In this document: positions 12,040 to 23,159 of the stretch, one piece after another
Numbering within the stretch: the first letter of the stretch is position 1
How the letters are laid out: the number at the start of each line of letters is the position of its first letter
Source of the DNA: Dryococelus australis
Lineage: Eukaryota > Arthropoda > Insecta > Phasmatodea > Phasmatidae
Assembly: GCA_029891345.1 (NCBI GenBank)
Contig: CM056994.1
Coordinates: forward strand, 227,532,991 to 227,596,990
DNA length: 64,000 nucleotides
Reading direction: 5' to 3'
The notes under the pieces: model-generated
What the model was told of the DNA's origin: nothing
Seen by the model: only the letters and a program-made list of their open reading frames with translations
Databases searched by the model: none
Position numbers and translations under genes: made by a program

Positions 12040-12430
12040 TGGAAAATAATGGCTTGTTCTAAATGTCCAAGAAAAGGATGCTGAGTATTGAATACATTGA
12101 TTTAACATTTGAATTGCATCTACCGAAATACAATTATTGTGGATCTGGTACTAAACTTGCAAAAAGTCTGGCACGGATTGATCAAGGAAAAAACTCTTTG
12201 GTTAACACTTGTAAATAACATGATATATTTAACGATAGAACAAACAATTTGAAACAAAGACATATAGCGGATATGATTCTAGGCGATAAAGATGTAAATA
12301 TAAGGAAGAATCTGTCTACATCTAAAGGTGAAAAGCTTGGAGCTTGGTTTGTGGATAAAGTGATGCAAGCAAAGGTGAAAAGAGGTCTGAGCATCAAATG
12401 CTAGGCTAAATGAAAAACAAAGAAAGGAGC
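12040..12430 (+). pseudogene. PLA2-like Polinton protein, fossil
   Basis: The plus strand contains the parvovirus VP1-type phospholipase A2 signature: a LPKYNYCG calcium-loop segment, then a helix with the HD dyad, then a basic C-terminus (AKVKRGL). In parvoviruses this fold cuts phospholipids to let particles leave endosomes; in Polintons the role is inferred to be similar. A close relative sits at 57523-57905 on the other strand. It is broken. Confidence 0.82.
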
Positions 12431-12589
12431 AATCATTCTGTTCCTATTTCTAGCATAAACAGCTCTTGGATCGCTCCTCGGAGGAGATCCGGCAACAGTA
12501 AAGCAGTTAAGTCAAAGAGTAAATGAATATATTAGAAACCCTATAATATAGGGCAAAGAAAAAATATCTCCAAACATCGAAAAAAATGC

Positions 12590-12980
12590 AGAAAGTACTA
12601 AATAGTCTTCCAAAATGTGCATTTACCAAAAAAGACATTGATGTATTTATAAAGAAACTGGAAATTCCCGATTTCCGAGGAGTGTGTGTGTAAATGAAAG
12701 ACGATTTACTAAAGAAATCAAACCTTTGTGAATGTATGATTATTAACTTAGATTCGAAACAAAACAAAGGAACACATTATGTTTGCATTTATTAAAAATG
12801 TAAATCAATCCTTCTATTATAATAGATTCGGTGATTTACATCCTCCAATTGAAATACATAATTATTTTAAAAACATGTAATTAAGGTACAACTACAAAAT
12901 GGTACAATTACCAAATAAAATCAATTGTGGACATTTATGTCTGCATTATTTGACTATAAATAGTATATTTAAATAAGTGT
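12590..12980 (+). pseudogene. Polinton adenain-like cysteine protease, fossil
   Basis: Landmarks of the Ulp1/adenain cysteine protease fold appear in order: a GVCV..DDL region, an NLDS segment, GTHYVC with the catalytic His, an Asp-bearing FGDLHPP segment, and NCGHLCLHYL with the catalytic Cys. In intact elements it matures capsid proteins. It is broken, with a handful of breaks. Confidence 0.8.
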
Positions 12981-13019
12981 ATTAGTAAAACATATTAGTA
13001 ATATGTAGGTTACTTTGAT

Positions 13020-13641
13020 ATGAAGTAGCAATTCATCGCAATTGCATGTGGTGTATTTCCCAGCATTGGATTTAGATGCAGAATGGCAAATAAGTCTAAT
13101 CGAATTCCTTACTTACAACAGCATACCAAACATTGATATGCACAACCAATCATTTACGGTTAACTTTGGCGAATAAATCTACAAGATTTAGATACAGATA
13201 GGATCTTATGAATTGGATGACGTAGAAACATTCATTAAAGCGGCATTAGCTAAAGATGTACATTTCCAATTACAAGGAAATCCAAATATGTTAACTAGTG
13301 CGATGTACAGTAACGTCGATATCGATTTCACTGAAGACAATTCAATTGCAAATATGTTAGGTTATGAATGGAGAGTGTATCCTGCCAATGAATTACACAA
13401 ATCATCAAAACAGGTTAATATATTGTCGGTAAATGTATGCCGTATAAATGTTAATATTGTAGGCAGTTCATATTTGAATGTGAAACCAACAAGTGCACTA
13501 CATGAATTCATGTGTGCGGTGGCTCCAGGATATAAAATAATTGGAAAACTGAATACATTGATATATCTTTCAGTAATAGTGAATCGTGTTGATGAAATGG
13601 TTGTTGCAAGTTTCGATCCTGATGGTAAAGATTATTTTTAG
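13020..13641 (+). pseudogene. Polinton minor capsid (penton-like) protein, fossil
   Basis: The best-preserved gene of the element. The C-terminal 142 residues are an uninterrupted frame at 13213-13641. They include a VDIDFTEDNSIANMLGY segment, a VN...VNVCRINVNIVG strand pair and an APGYKIIG segment, all characteristic of the penton-like single jelly-roll protein of insect Polintons. Upstream sequence continues the same protein (LIEFLTYNSIPNI) but is broken. Confidence 0.82.
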
Positions 13642-13839
13642 AAACTAAGAAATTACCATCCATTGACATTTTAAAAAGGTTATATAAACAGTTGCGTTCT
13701 GTGTGCATTGCAATCATAATGGGTATTGTGTATTATAGTGAATACAGATGTAGAGTAGGCAGTTATTTTAAGAACTATGTCACTAAGGAATGTTTTTAGA
13801 AGAAAGTATCTATAAAAAGATGCAAATGCAAGCATAAAT

Positions 13840-14240
13840 CGCTCACTTCCAATAAGTTACCCATTGCGGTGGCACCATGAAGAGGGCCTTAAAAAATTGT
13901 CATATATGTCGCTGTATGAAACCGACCTTAGACTTCAAACAAATCCAGGATGCCAGGGATTGCGCCAAAAGACTGCTAAATGACAACACTCCACCACTGA
14001 AGCAGAAGGAGGCCAGTTGGCTAACGCAAAACAAGGGTTTGATATAGGCCAGTATGAAGTGAGGGTCGGGGCCTTTTGCATGACTGCAACCGAAGACATT
14101 GCAAGGAGCTTCCACGTCGGGACATCAGGCAGCAAGGAGCTCGCTGCCTTTGGTGTGTCGCGCATCGTGATCGGAATGAGCCAGATACAGCCTCTGGTCT
14201 CAAGATTCAGGTGGGGACTGTTCTTATTAGCTTGAGTCAA
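13840..14240 (+). pseudogene. GC-rich Polinton ORF remnant
   Basis: A stretch clearly richer in G and C than the surrounding capsid genes. The first part reads HCGGTMKRALKNCHICRCM, with paired cysteines that could bind zinc. The later part has an open frame of about 70 residues from 14017. I cannot name the family. Its composition could reflect a different origin from the neighbouring genes, or a core-protein gene with biased composition. Confidence 0.35.
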
Positions 14241-15383
14241 AAAGGTGTAATTGCTAGCCTATTATATATATATTATATAATTTAGTAGTGCCCCATGTCT
14301 ATTAAAGTCACAGTATTATTTGTAATATTGTATGTCATTATTGTGTTACAACACTGATAAAATCAGTGTCTTTTGCCACTTGCCTACCAGTTAATATTAT
14401 CGTAGTTGCTACACCCCTAAATTACATGTATGGTGTATTGTGGAGCACAATAGCAAACATTACACCATAAAGTTATCATGAGGTGACAAATTGTTTTTAA
14501 AGGAATTAGGATATATGGTCAATAGAAATGGAAGACATACTTGATGTTGAAGAAGCAATAAATTGTGAAGATGTAATCACCAATATGGAAATACACGTAT
14601 ATGAACTGTTCCGAGCAGGTCCATACACATTTCCATCAGAAATAAAGATTTCAATACAAAATCACGATATTTACACATTACCATCGAAATAAAATTTAAG
14701 GTTTAGAGGAACAGTTAAAAAGACAGCAGATGAGAGTATTCATGTAACTATGCAAATTGTAATAAACTGAATAATTCATTAATTGTCAGACTTACATATC
14801 TGCTCAATGGAGTGGAAATTGATGAGACAAGAGATGTTGGAATTAGTTCCACATTAAAGAACTATTTTTTGCAAACTCTAAACGATCTTTATACAGGACT
14901 TATGACTGGATGGAGCAATGTAAATGATCATCACTACAAATAAACCCAGGCAGAAAATACGAAGTTATTATACCATTAAGTATGGCACTTGGCTTTGCTG
15001 AAGACTACAAACATGGCATATTAAATACTAAACAAAAATTAGTTATTCTATTCGGTAATACGCATTTGAATGTCATATACAATACAGCTAATAATGAGAA
15101 AGGTGTAACATTTGAATTAAGCAGTGTCGAATGGCTTATGCCACATATTGAAGTTAATATTTGTGAACATGTAAAGTTTTTAAAATATATCGAAAAAGGG
15201 AAGAATTTAGCCATTACTTTCAGATCATGGTGTTTGGTGCCTTTTCCCATACTACCAACACCACAAAAAGTAGTGGGGTGTGTGAAATCAAGTATTTCAT
15301 CCAAAAAGCCGAGATATCTTGTAATTTATTTTCAAACAAACCGACAAAACTATTAAAAGCGGATCGATCATCATTCGATAATT

Positions 15384-18056
15384 GAATAGTTACCCCGAAT
15401 AGGGAACTAACACAAAAATTAGAATGTTGCAATTTTAGCAGAATGATGATCTGTCCATAGCACGTCACAATACCACTGTTGGATACAGGCAATAGTTATA
15501 TCCCAAGGAGGATTTTTTTGCTTTGCAAAGTTGACATTCAGGGGAATACAGATCTAACTGCATCAAGATGGCTGATGAAGAGACATTGCTGCTTAGTGGT
15601 AGTGTAGAAAAGAAATAAAATAAAGGACGTAAGAGAAACATACGGCTGTCAGAATGGGATGACAACAAGAATAAAGCTTTGAGAAATGCTGGTAAACCAT
15701 ATAGAAACAGGAAAGGGATGTTTGTGCCAGGGAAATGTGTATTTGAAAAGGTGAGTGGAGTAGTGATCTAACCTAACAAAATAAGTCAACATTTTTGTTA
15801 TACGAAAAATGTAATATTTTGCACAATCTGCTACAAATTCTATAAAAAGGCCACAGTCTATTTTCATTAATAGCTGTAGCAGTTTCAGAAGATTTGCTTA
15901 AAACCACAGTAATGTTATACTACTGATAATAAAATATGGCAGTAAAACAGTTTGCAGGATTCGCCATGTAAATAAGCAGTGTATCTCATAACAAGGGAAA
16001 AAGTATTTGATATAATAATAATACATTTTTGTTGGTTACCTGGCTTTACTGCTAAAACTAGCCTTTAATGGTTGGTATTAAACACGATTTGGCAAATTCG
16101 ACACCATCAGCAAAAGGTGAGTTCATTTGTTTCAGGTTAACGTATGCCGCTGTATGTATGATTGCGACTAGATTTCCAAAGATATGAAGACAAAGTAATT
16201 TCAGAATTTCTGAAAACAAATAGATAATGAACAGTCTACATTTTTAGTCCAATGTTGTATGGCACTAGAAGACATAAAACAAATAAATGTAGCAGAAGAT
16301 ATTTCCCAGAGGCAGACAACTTTCAAATACTACCTTTCTGTAAATGGCAAATCATACAATGTCTGCAAAAAAACTTAGCTCGATGTTTTCAAATTTCCTC
16401 TCAATGTGCGCAAACGCTCAGACAAAAATGAAATTTAACCTTGTCATATCTGACAAAAGAGGGACACATTATAATCGTCCACATGCTGTGTCCTTTGATG
16501 TCAAAGAACTGGCAAGGGATCATACCAGCTGTATGCCTGCACAAGAGAGCCACTATTCAAGATCCATCTCCAGCAAGCTTTATCTTAGTTCAGATCTGTG
16601 CATGGAAAGAATGTGTGATCTTTTCAAGGAAACCCATCCTAATATTAAATGCTTGAGTAGTTTGTATAGGGACATATTCTGATGTAAATTCAAGCTTAGA
16701 TTTGGTCCACCATGATCAGACTCTTGTTCATATTGTGATGAACTTTACATTCATCTAGTAGCAGCTGAGAACGAAGATGAGCAGAAGAGGATTAGTGTGC
16801 GAGGTAACTTCATCACAGAAAGGCTGAGACTGCTTATAAAGTTCTTCATGAGGATGTTGTAATGTCAAAATCGGACTCCACATATGTTGTACTTTGCACA
16901 GATATGCAACAGGTATTTTTCTGTCCAGCACTTCATCATTTCTCTATGTTTTATCAAAGGAATGAGTCGGTGGCGAAACGTGGTTCTTCTGAAGTTACTT
17001 CGTGCATTCTGGAATACATTGATCTGCATTTTGAAAAACTCAAAGTATGTGAGATCAGGATATTAGTTGTTTGATCAGATCGGTATATCCCACAAAACAA
17101 TAACTGACAGTGTAGTGACCTATATCATTATCTGATTGTGAAGAAATATTTCACAACAATTGACCAGAAGTTCTTAGTCAGCGGCCACAGTTTTCTTCCC
17201 TGTGATAGGGAATTTGCCGTGATTGAAAGAAGAAATCTACTGTGTGTCATCCAAAGCAGTGGCTTGAAGTTATTGTTAATGCATGTCTGGCATTTAGTTC
17301 ATACTACATGGACAAAGACGACTTCATTGACCTGTCTGCCATTGAAGGAATGTTTAAAAGCAACCTGATTTCAAGATAACATCTTTTCATTCGATTCAGC
17401 TCTCATCAGAAGAACCAAATACTGTTCAAACACAAGTCACTCTACAACCTTAGCAAAGCTATGTAATAAGGCCATTACCCAGAGGAAAGAAACATTTATG
17501 TCCACTCTCAACTGTACTTCCCCAGCTCTACGAAGAAGCAATAGCTATAAAAAAAAGCGAAAAAAGTCTTGATGGACATGTGCAGGTTCTTCCCATTCAA
17601 TATTGTGACTTCTACAAAAATCTATGCACAGTAGAGTGATTACTGTAATCATACATGACATTTGTCAATAATGAATAATTATGTAATGATTTTCTTGTTT
17701 TGGTTAATATTACTGGAACCATAAGAGACATTGGTCCAGTAATAATTAATAATGTAATGTTTTTCTTAGTGTTTCTACATTTATGTGTAATGATTTGTAA
17801 GTTAGATCACTATTCCATTTGTGCTGTTTAGATCCTTTTTCAACTGAAATTCATTCTGTTCACCTCTAAGTCAACACTTAAAAGTAAATACAAGTAATAT
17901 TGAAGATGAGGCATTTTGTATGATGTAGAGTTATAGTGCATTACACAGTTTTTGCAGAAAGTTATGCTCCTTACATCTCGAAAGAGTTTTTTTTTTTTTG
18001 CTATTGTAAACAATATATGGTTTTGTGGGTTAGATCAGTGAATGGGGTAACTATTC
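15384..18056 (+). mobile_element. Nested DNA transposon, TIR GAATAGTTACCCC, AATT duplication
   Basis: A 2673-bp element inserted in the Polinton capsid gene. Its ends are perfect 13-bp inverted repeats, GAATAGTTACCCC and GGGGTAACTATTC. AATT flanks both sides (15380-15383 and 18057-18060). Because the site is CAATTG-like, the duplication could also be read as 2 bp or none. Subterminal GATCTAACC motifs recur near both ends (about 15765, 17800 and 18030). The interior encodes one protein on the plus strand. Since it cuts a Polinton gene, it is younger than that insertion, though it too is now decayed. Confidence 0.85.
15568..17640 (+). pseudogene. Transposon protein of a widespread insect repeat family
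   Basis: I recognise a protein family very common in insect genomes and usually annotated only as uncharacterised. Exon 1 (15568-15750) holds a lysine-rich RKRNIRLSEWDD..LRNAGKPYRN segment with one in-frame TAA, and ends at AAG|GTGAGT. Exon 2 starts after TTTGTTTCAG at 16136. Later landmarks are VCKKT, a SDSCSYCDEL zinc-knuckle-like motif (about 16720), a SVAKRGSSEVTSCILEYID segment (16950-17020), SGHSFLPCDREFAVIERR (17170-17230), and a C-terminal LPIQYCDFYKNL. Several stops and frameshifts interrupt it, for example TGA at 16681 in the TGATGTAAATTC context and TGA at 17072. I infer it is the transposase, since it is the only gene inside the inverted repeats. Confidence 0.75.
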
Positions 18057-19179
18057 AATTGTGATATGAAACATATTAAACTATGTTTAAATGGTCAAGC
18101 TTATACCTATATTGACTTTAATATGAACTTTTGTAATGGGGAATTCCTTATTTGCTACAATATGTATACAAAGTTTCAGGAATCGTATTATAACAAAATG
18201 ATTTCACCAACACTAGAAACCCACGAATTTAAAAGTAGAGGTTCATTATTTGTAACTGATGTAAGCAAACAAAATGATACCACCAGGAATAGCATAACTG
18301 ATTCACCAATTGGAATAATTGCTAATACACCCATTCCATAAAATATGCAAGCTTTTGCATAATAATTCACAATATATTGGCTAGCTATGATGTAAGAGAT
18401 AAGCTGGTCAAGATAATGTCCTGAGTCAATAGACGATGAACCACGATTGCGACGAGATGTTTTGCAATGTACAGGAATTTCAATCTCCAAATAAATTTAT
18501 TACTAAAGAATTAGCTATTACTGATATGGATGAACATACAACTTTATTCACCTTTAAAGCACCGTTCGACTGGAAATATCTAACTCCCAAAAATTAGAAA
18601 ACTTATAAATGGGTGACCATCCACCACCATGGTTTAAAATGGGAGAGTGGATTTATGGAATATGAGAATATTGAAGATATTAGCAAGTAATACTTAAATA
18701 ATTGTGAAATATATGTAGCAGAGTCGAGCAAAAAGTATTCTAGAAAGTGTGTGGAATGGGAAAGTAACAGATATTCAAAAAGTATAAAATTGTTCATCGT
18801 TCTAACAATTATGTAAAACATATGGATATAAATCGACATTCTTCTCTGTAGGGGAAAACTCTAAATTAATGCTAGTTTGGGCAATGATGTCTGACTGGGA
18901 TGAAACAGATTATGGTGATTCTCCTCCTGAATCCCCAGTAGATATTATATGAGTAATATAGCTTTATTTGGGATGAGAAAACATTGTGGAGTAATGCACG
19001 AAATTTAGTAAATAAAATTATTTTGTTGTATGTAAACCAATATTTTGTAAAGATGGATCAAGATGATGATGAAATGATATACTTGTGCATACAGACATCA
19101 AAGTGTAAATTGAATATCAGCAAGTTATTAGCACATTGGAGTAAACCATTTCGAATTTGTTTCGGAAAGAAGTAATTTT

Positions 19180-20640
19180 TAATATTTTAAAACTCTATGT
19201 TCTAAAAATGTACTTAAATTTGTGAAACAATGGAAATAGAAATGTTCTGTCAATAAAATATGTTAGAAATGATTATTTTAAACTTTTATTTAGCCTCACA
19301 TATTAAAAAGTGAATTTATTTTCCTATAAAGGAATCATATTATCATTGATTAAAAACGTAACTAATATTGTTACAAAGTGTCTTTGTCTTCTAAAATTAT
19401 GTTCATTAACACATATGACTCTTGTAATCTAAAAGCTAGATGTGTTCAATTTGACAGATGCTTAAACCTAAATGAATCACGAAGAATATTTCCCATTAAA
19501 AATTATTAGCTAAATAATTTAGTACTCATTTCGAATTGGTAAACTTATAATGTTTTCGAATGTCTCAAGAGGTGCAAAACCATTATGTTTAGAGGTTATG
19601 ACCTTAATGGTGTTACTACCTCTTGAGCTGATTCACAAAACATTCAGGTTTAACTTCAATATCTTTCCAATGTTACCAACCACAAAACCGAGATATCAGA
19701 GGGTACATGCCTGAGTCAAACAACCACTTTAGCTTTACAATACCCTGGAGATGTATCTAGCATAGCTTTTTACGAAGCAGGCAGCCAAGTCTGCCTACAG
19801 TTCCCTGCTAGCGTTCAGGTCAGGTCAGGTCAATGACTTAATCATCAACCATAATAAAGTGAAAAGTCTTCCTGCCTGATTGTAAACTATCAAGCAACAT
19901 ATTTTGTTTTCTACTTAATAAAATTCATAATCTCTTTCCAGCTTCCGTTACACAGGAAAAAAATACAGAAATTAAAACAACAAAATTTTAAATTATTTCG
20001 AAACATTGCCAACAATTATATTAAAATATACTATCATTTATGAAACAAGCTTTATTCCACATACACACCAACCTTTACAAAAATTGTAAAATGGAGTATC
20101 CTATACAGTAGCATTATAACCATAGTGAAAACATGATATAAAATTAACGGAATATATCTGTACATGTTCAATGCTAAATATGAATAAAAAATACTTAAAT
20201 TAATTTGCAACATATTAATTGAATACCAGAATCTTATAATTAAATAGAATTTAAGTTAATTTAAAGGTTTGCAGAAATATTGGGTGATGCCTTAATTCTA
20301 ACGAAATGTAATAGACCATATTATTAAACAGTAATTAATTGAAAGCTTCCAAAAAGTATAAATAACATTTCCTTTGATAGGTATAACTATTCTTAGAAAT
20401 CCTTAAACATGGAATTTCACAAACCGATAATAAATTCTTTATATGTATTTTAGTAAGTTCTTTTTATGTAGATTTATAACATAGAAATTATATATATCGC
20501 TTTATTGAGTGTGTTAAACAATATCATATTTTATAATATTTTCAATTTTATTAATAATCAAGCAGAATTTATTTGCAATGAAGCTGAATATATTTTAGTA
20601 AAAAATAAATGATACTCATTTCTTCTAGGATGAGAGTTTA
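19180..20640. other. Polinton interior, nothing recognisable
   Basis: AT-rich and without coding bias. A short GTTCAGGTCAGGTCAGGTCA tandem occurs near 19813-19832. A polymerase gene would be expected in this part of the element but none can be seen. Confidence 0.45.
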
Positions 20641-21019
20641 TCTCAGAAGTTGGGGTGAGGGGTTGAAGATATTTGAAAGTCGTGGGTGCAGGAAGGGAAG
20701 GAGTGTTTGGCTCTCTGACTTTCTAGTTGGAGGGGAAATATAGTGCTTTTTGACCATTTACCTGGGTTTTTGAAATTTTTTATAAAAATTGGTTTATTCT
20801 CTATGCCTCCTTCTACTGTTTCCCGTTGTTTGCCTGTGTGGTACACATTGTAATGTCGCACTCCTACAAAGATTAAATATTTTTATTGGGATTACTTGAA
20901 TGATATAATGAATGGTTCAGATCCTTTATTAACAAATTTATAGTTTCTTTGGACGACGAGGCGAGTATTCATTCACTGCAACCATTGCTCATGTAAATTT
21001 CCTCCTTAGGGCTAACACA

Positions 21020-21385
21020 GTCACCTCTGATGTCATCTTCACTTCAAACAACAGTGCTGCCTCCGGCATTATCTTCACTTCAAACTGCAGCGCCACCTCC
21101 AGCGTTATCTTCACTTCAAACTGCAGCACCGCCTCCGGCATTGTCTTCACTTCAAACTGCATCGCTGCCTCCAGCATCGACTTCACTTTACACTACAATA
21201 CTGCCGCCGATATCGTCTTCACTTCAAACTGCAGTGCCACCTCTGGTGTCGTCTTCACTTCAAACTGCATCGCCGTGTCCAGTGTCGACTTCACTTCAAA
21301 CTGTAATGCTGCCCCTGGCATCGTCTTCACTTCAAACTGCAGTGCCTCCCTCCGGCGTCATCTTCACTTTGAACTAAAGTGCCAC
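21020..21385 (+). repeat. 36-bp in-phase minisatellite within the Polinton
   Basis: About ten tandem units built on TCTTCACTTCAAACTGCAG plus a variable Pro- and Ala-coding half. The period is 36 bp, a multiple of three, so one plus-strand frame stays open for 115 residues with a 12-residue repeat of the type SSLQTAxPPPAL. Downstream (21600-21836) another open frame is Pro- and Ser-rich (SPPPPSF, SPSPASPPPP). It could be a decayed low-complexity virion or surface protein, but no family is recognised. Confidence 0.75.
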
Positions 21386-21844
21386 CTCTGGCATTGACTT
21401 CACTTCCAAGCACGTCAGCTTCGACCTGTAAAGCTATAAATTTTATAACATCTAAATCAGGTGAGCAACATCTGCAAAAGCCAAGTATGTGTTCTTGTTG
21501 CATTCCATTAGACTTAATGGTTCTCCCCTTAAATTATGCACGGATAGATATGTACAACAACGATTTATTCCAAGAGTTAGAAGAATTTTACATTACAATT
21601 TTGTGTCTTCACCTGCTCCAAGCCTGCCATCTCCTGATATATTATCACCGGAAACACCAAAACATAATTTAAATTCCCCACCTCCTCCTTCCTTTACAGA
21701 ATCACCTAACAAAATAAGATATACTCCAATTTTATCACCAATAACATCCCCTTCACCTGCTTCACCGCCACCACCTGTTGTTCCTGTAAAAATATACAAA
21801 TTGAGTTTATCTCTTAACTATAAATGGAAATTGTAGTGAAAATT

Positions 21845-22735
21845 CAAACTTGCAGTGTTTAATGATTTTCATATCTATTATGATGAACAAGTTTAAATTA
21901 TTTTCAGTCATAACATGATGTGATGTTTTTCCAGTGCGAATAATTTTGATGATTTCAGTCATAAAATGGTTGAAAGTTTGTAGAATTTCTAATTATTTGA
22001 ATGATTTCTGACGTAAATGGTGAAACGTTGTCTAAAATTGTGTCATGACTTTAAAGTATTTAAATGATTTTAATACGTAATATGATGAACAAGTTAAAAA
22101 ATTTTCAGTTGTAACATGATGTGATGTTTTTTTCCGATTTTAAAGTTTGTAATGATTTTCTAACATGATATGGTGCCAAGTTTGTAAAGATTTTCAGGCA
22201 TAATATTATGTGATTTGATGATTGCAGTCGTAATATGATGAACAAGTTTAAATGATTTTCAGGTGTAACATGATGTGATGTTTTTTTTTTTCAGTTTTAA
22301 ATTTTGTAATGATTTTCAGATGTGATATGGTGACAAGTTTGTAATGATTTTCAGGCATAATACAATGTGATTTGATGATTTCAGTCATAAAATGGTGGAA
22401 AGTTTGTAGACTTTCTCATTATTTTAATGATTTATGACATAAATGGTGAAAAGTTGTCTAAAGTTGTCTCATGATTTTAAAGTTTTTTAATGATTTTCAT
22501 ATGTCATATGATGAACAAGTTTCAATGATTTTCATTTGTAACATGATGTGATGATTTTCCCAGTTTTAATGATTTGATTATTTCAGTCATAAAATGGTGG
22601 ATAGTTTGTAGACTTTGTATATTTTAATGATTTCTGATTGAAATGCTGAAATATTGTCTAATATTGTCTCATGATTATAAGTTTTTTAAGGATTTTCATA
22701 TGTAATATGGTGTGATTTTATGAATTTAAGGTTTT
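21845..22735 (+). repeat. Degenerate ATGATTTTCA tandem array
   Basis: Nearly 900 bp of AT-rich sequence made of recurring pieces: AATGATTTTCA, TAACATGATGTGATG, AAATGGTGAAA and AAGTTTGTA. Higher-order copies recur roughly every 180-260 bp. It is non-coding. Confidence 0.7.
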
Positions 22736-23080
22736 TTTTCAATATTATAAATAATCTGTAACTGTATGTTTAAAACAACTTTTTTTAAATAAATTTCAAT
22801 GGAGAAAAAAATTGTGTGACTTGTTATTTAATAGTTTTTAAATCCTCATGTTACTATTTTATGAATGTTTGCTTCGGTCAGAAAATGAAATAGTACACAT
22901 AAATTCTTATATTTCAGGTTTAAAAAAATTGGAATGTTTACTACATTTTCTTAAAAAAATTTAATATTTCTGCAGAGAAGTTTGAAAAAATTTGTTAAAT
23001 ATGAAATGACTAGGTCAGTAGCAGTGATGATAAGCTGTTCAGGTTTGGCACTTCAAAATAATTCCACCTCAGGTAGCTGA

Positions 23081-23158
23081 GGGCTTGCTGCCTTTCACAA
23101 CAAATACAAGTTTTTCTCAAGGGCTTGCTGCCTTTCACAACAAATATAAGTTTCTCGC
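23081..23158 (+). repeat. 40-bp tandem duplication
   Basis: GGGCTTGCTGCCTTTCACAA followed by an ACAAATAYAAG stretch occurs twice head to tail, with very few differences. This implies a recent local duplication. Confidence 0.85.
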
Positions 23159-23159
23159 T

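Larger units (their letters stand above)
14528..19180 (+). pseudogene. Polinton major capsid region, split by a transposon
   Basis: From 14528 the plus strand carries the double-jelly-roll major capsid protein of Polintons, with segments such as LNGVEIDETRDVGI and GRKYEVIIPLSMALGF. It continues to the insertion point at 15383 and resumes at 18061 with the NFCNGEFLICYNMYTKFQESYY section. Downstream, 18490-18660 resembles another protein found beside capsid genes in insect Polintons (FTFKAPFDWKYL, HHHGLKWESG). Family members form the hexon-like capsomers. It is broken, both by the insertion and by many small changes. Confidence 0.8.

Noticed and set aside
21020-21385. Regularly spaced repeats suggestive of a CRISPR array
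   Set aside because: Units are contiguous without unique spacers, stay in a reading frame, and lie in a eukaryotic virus-like element.
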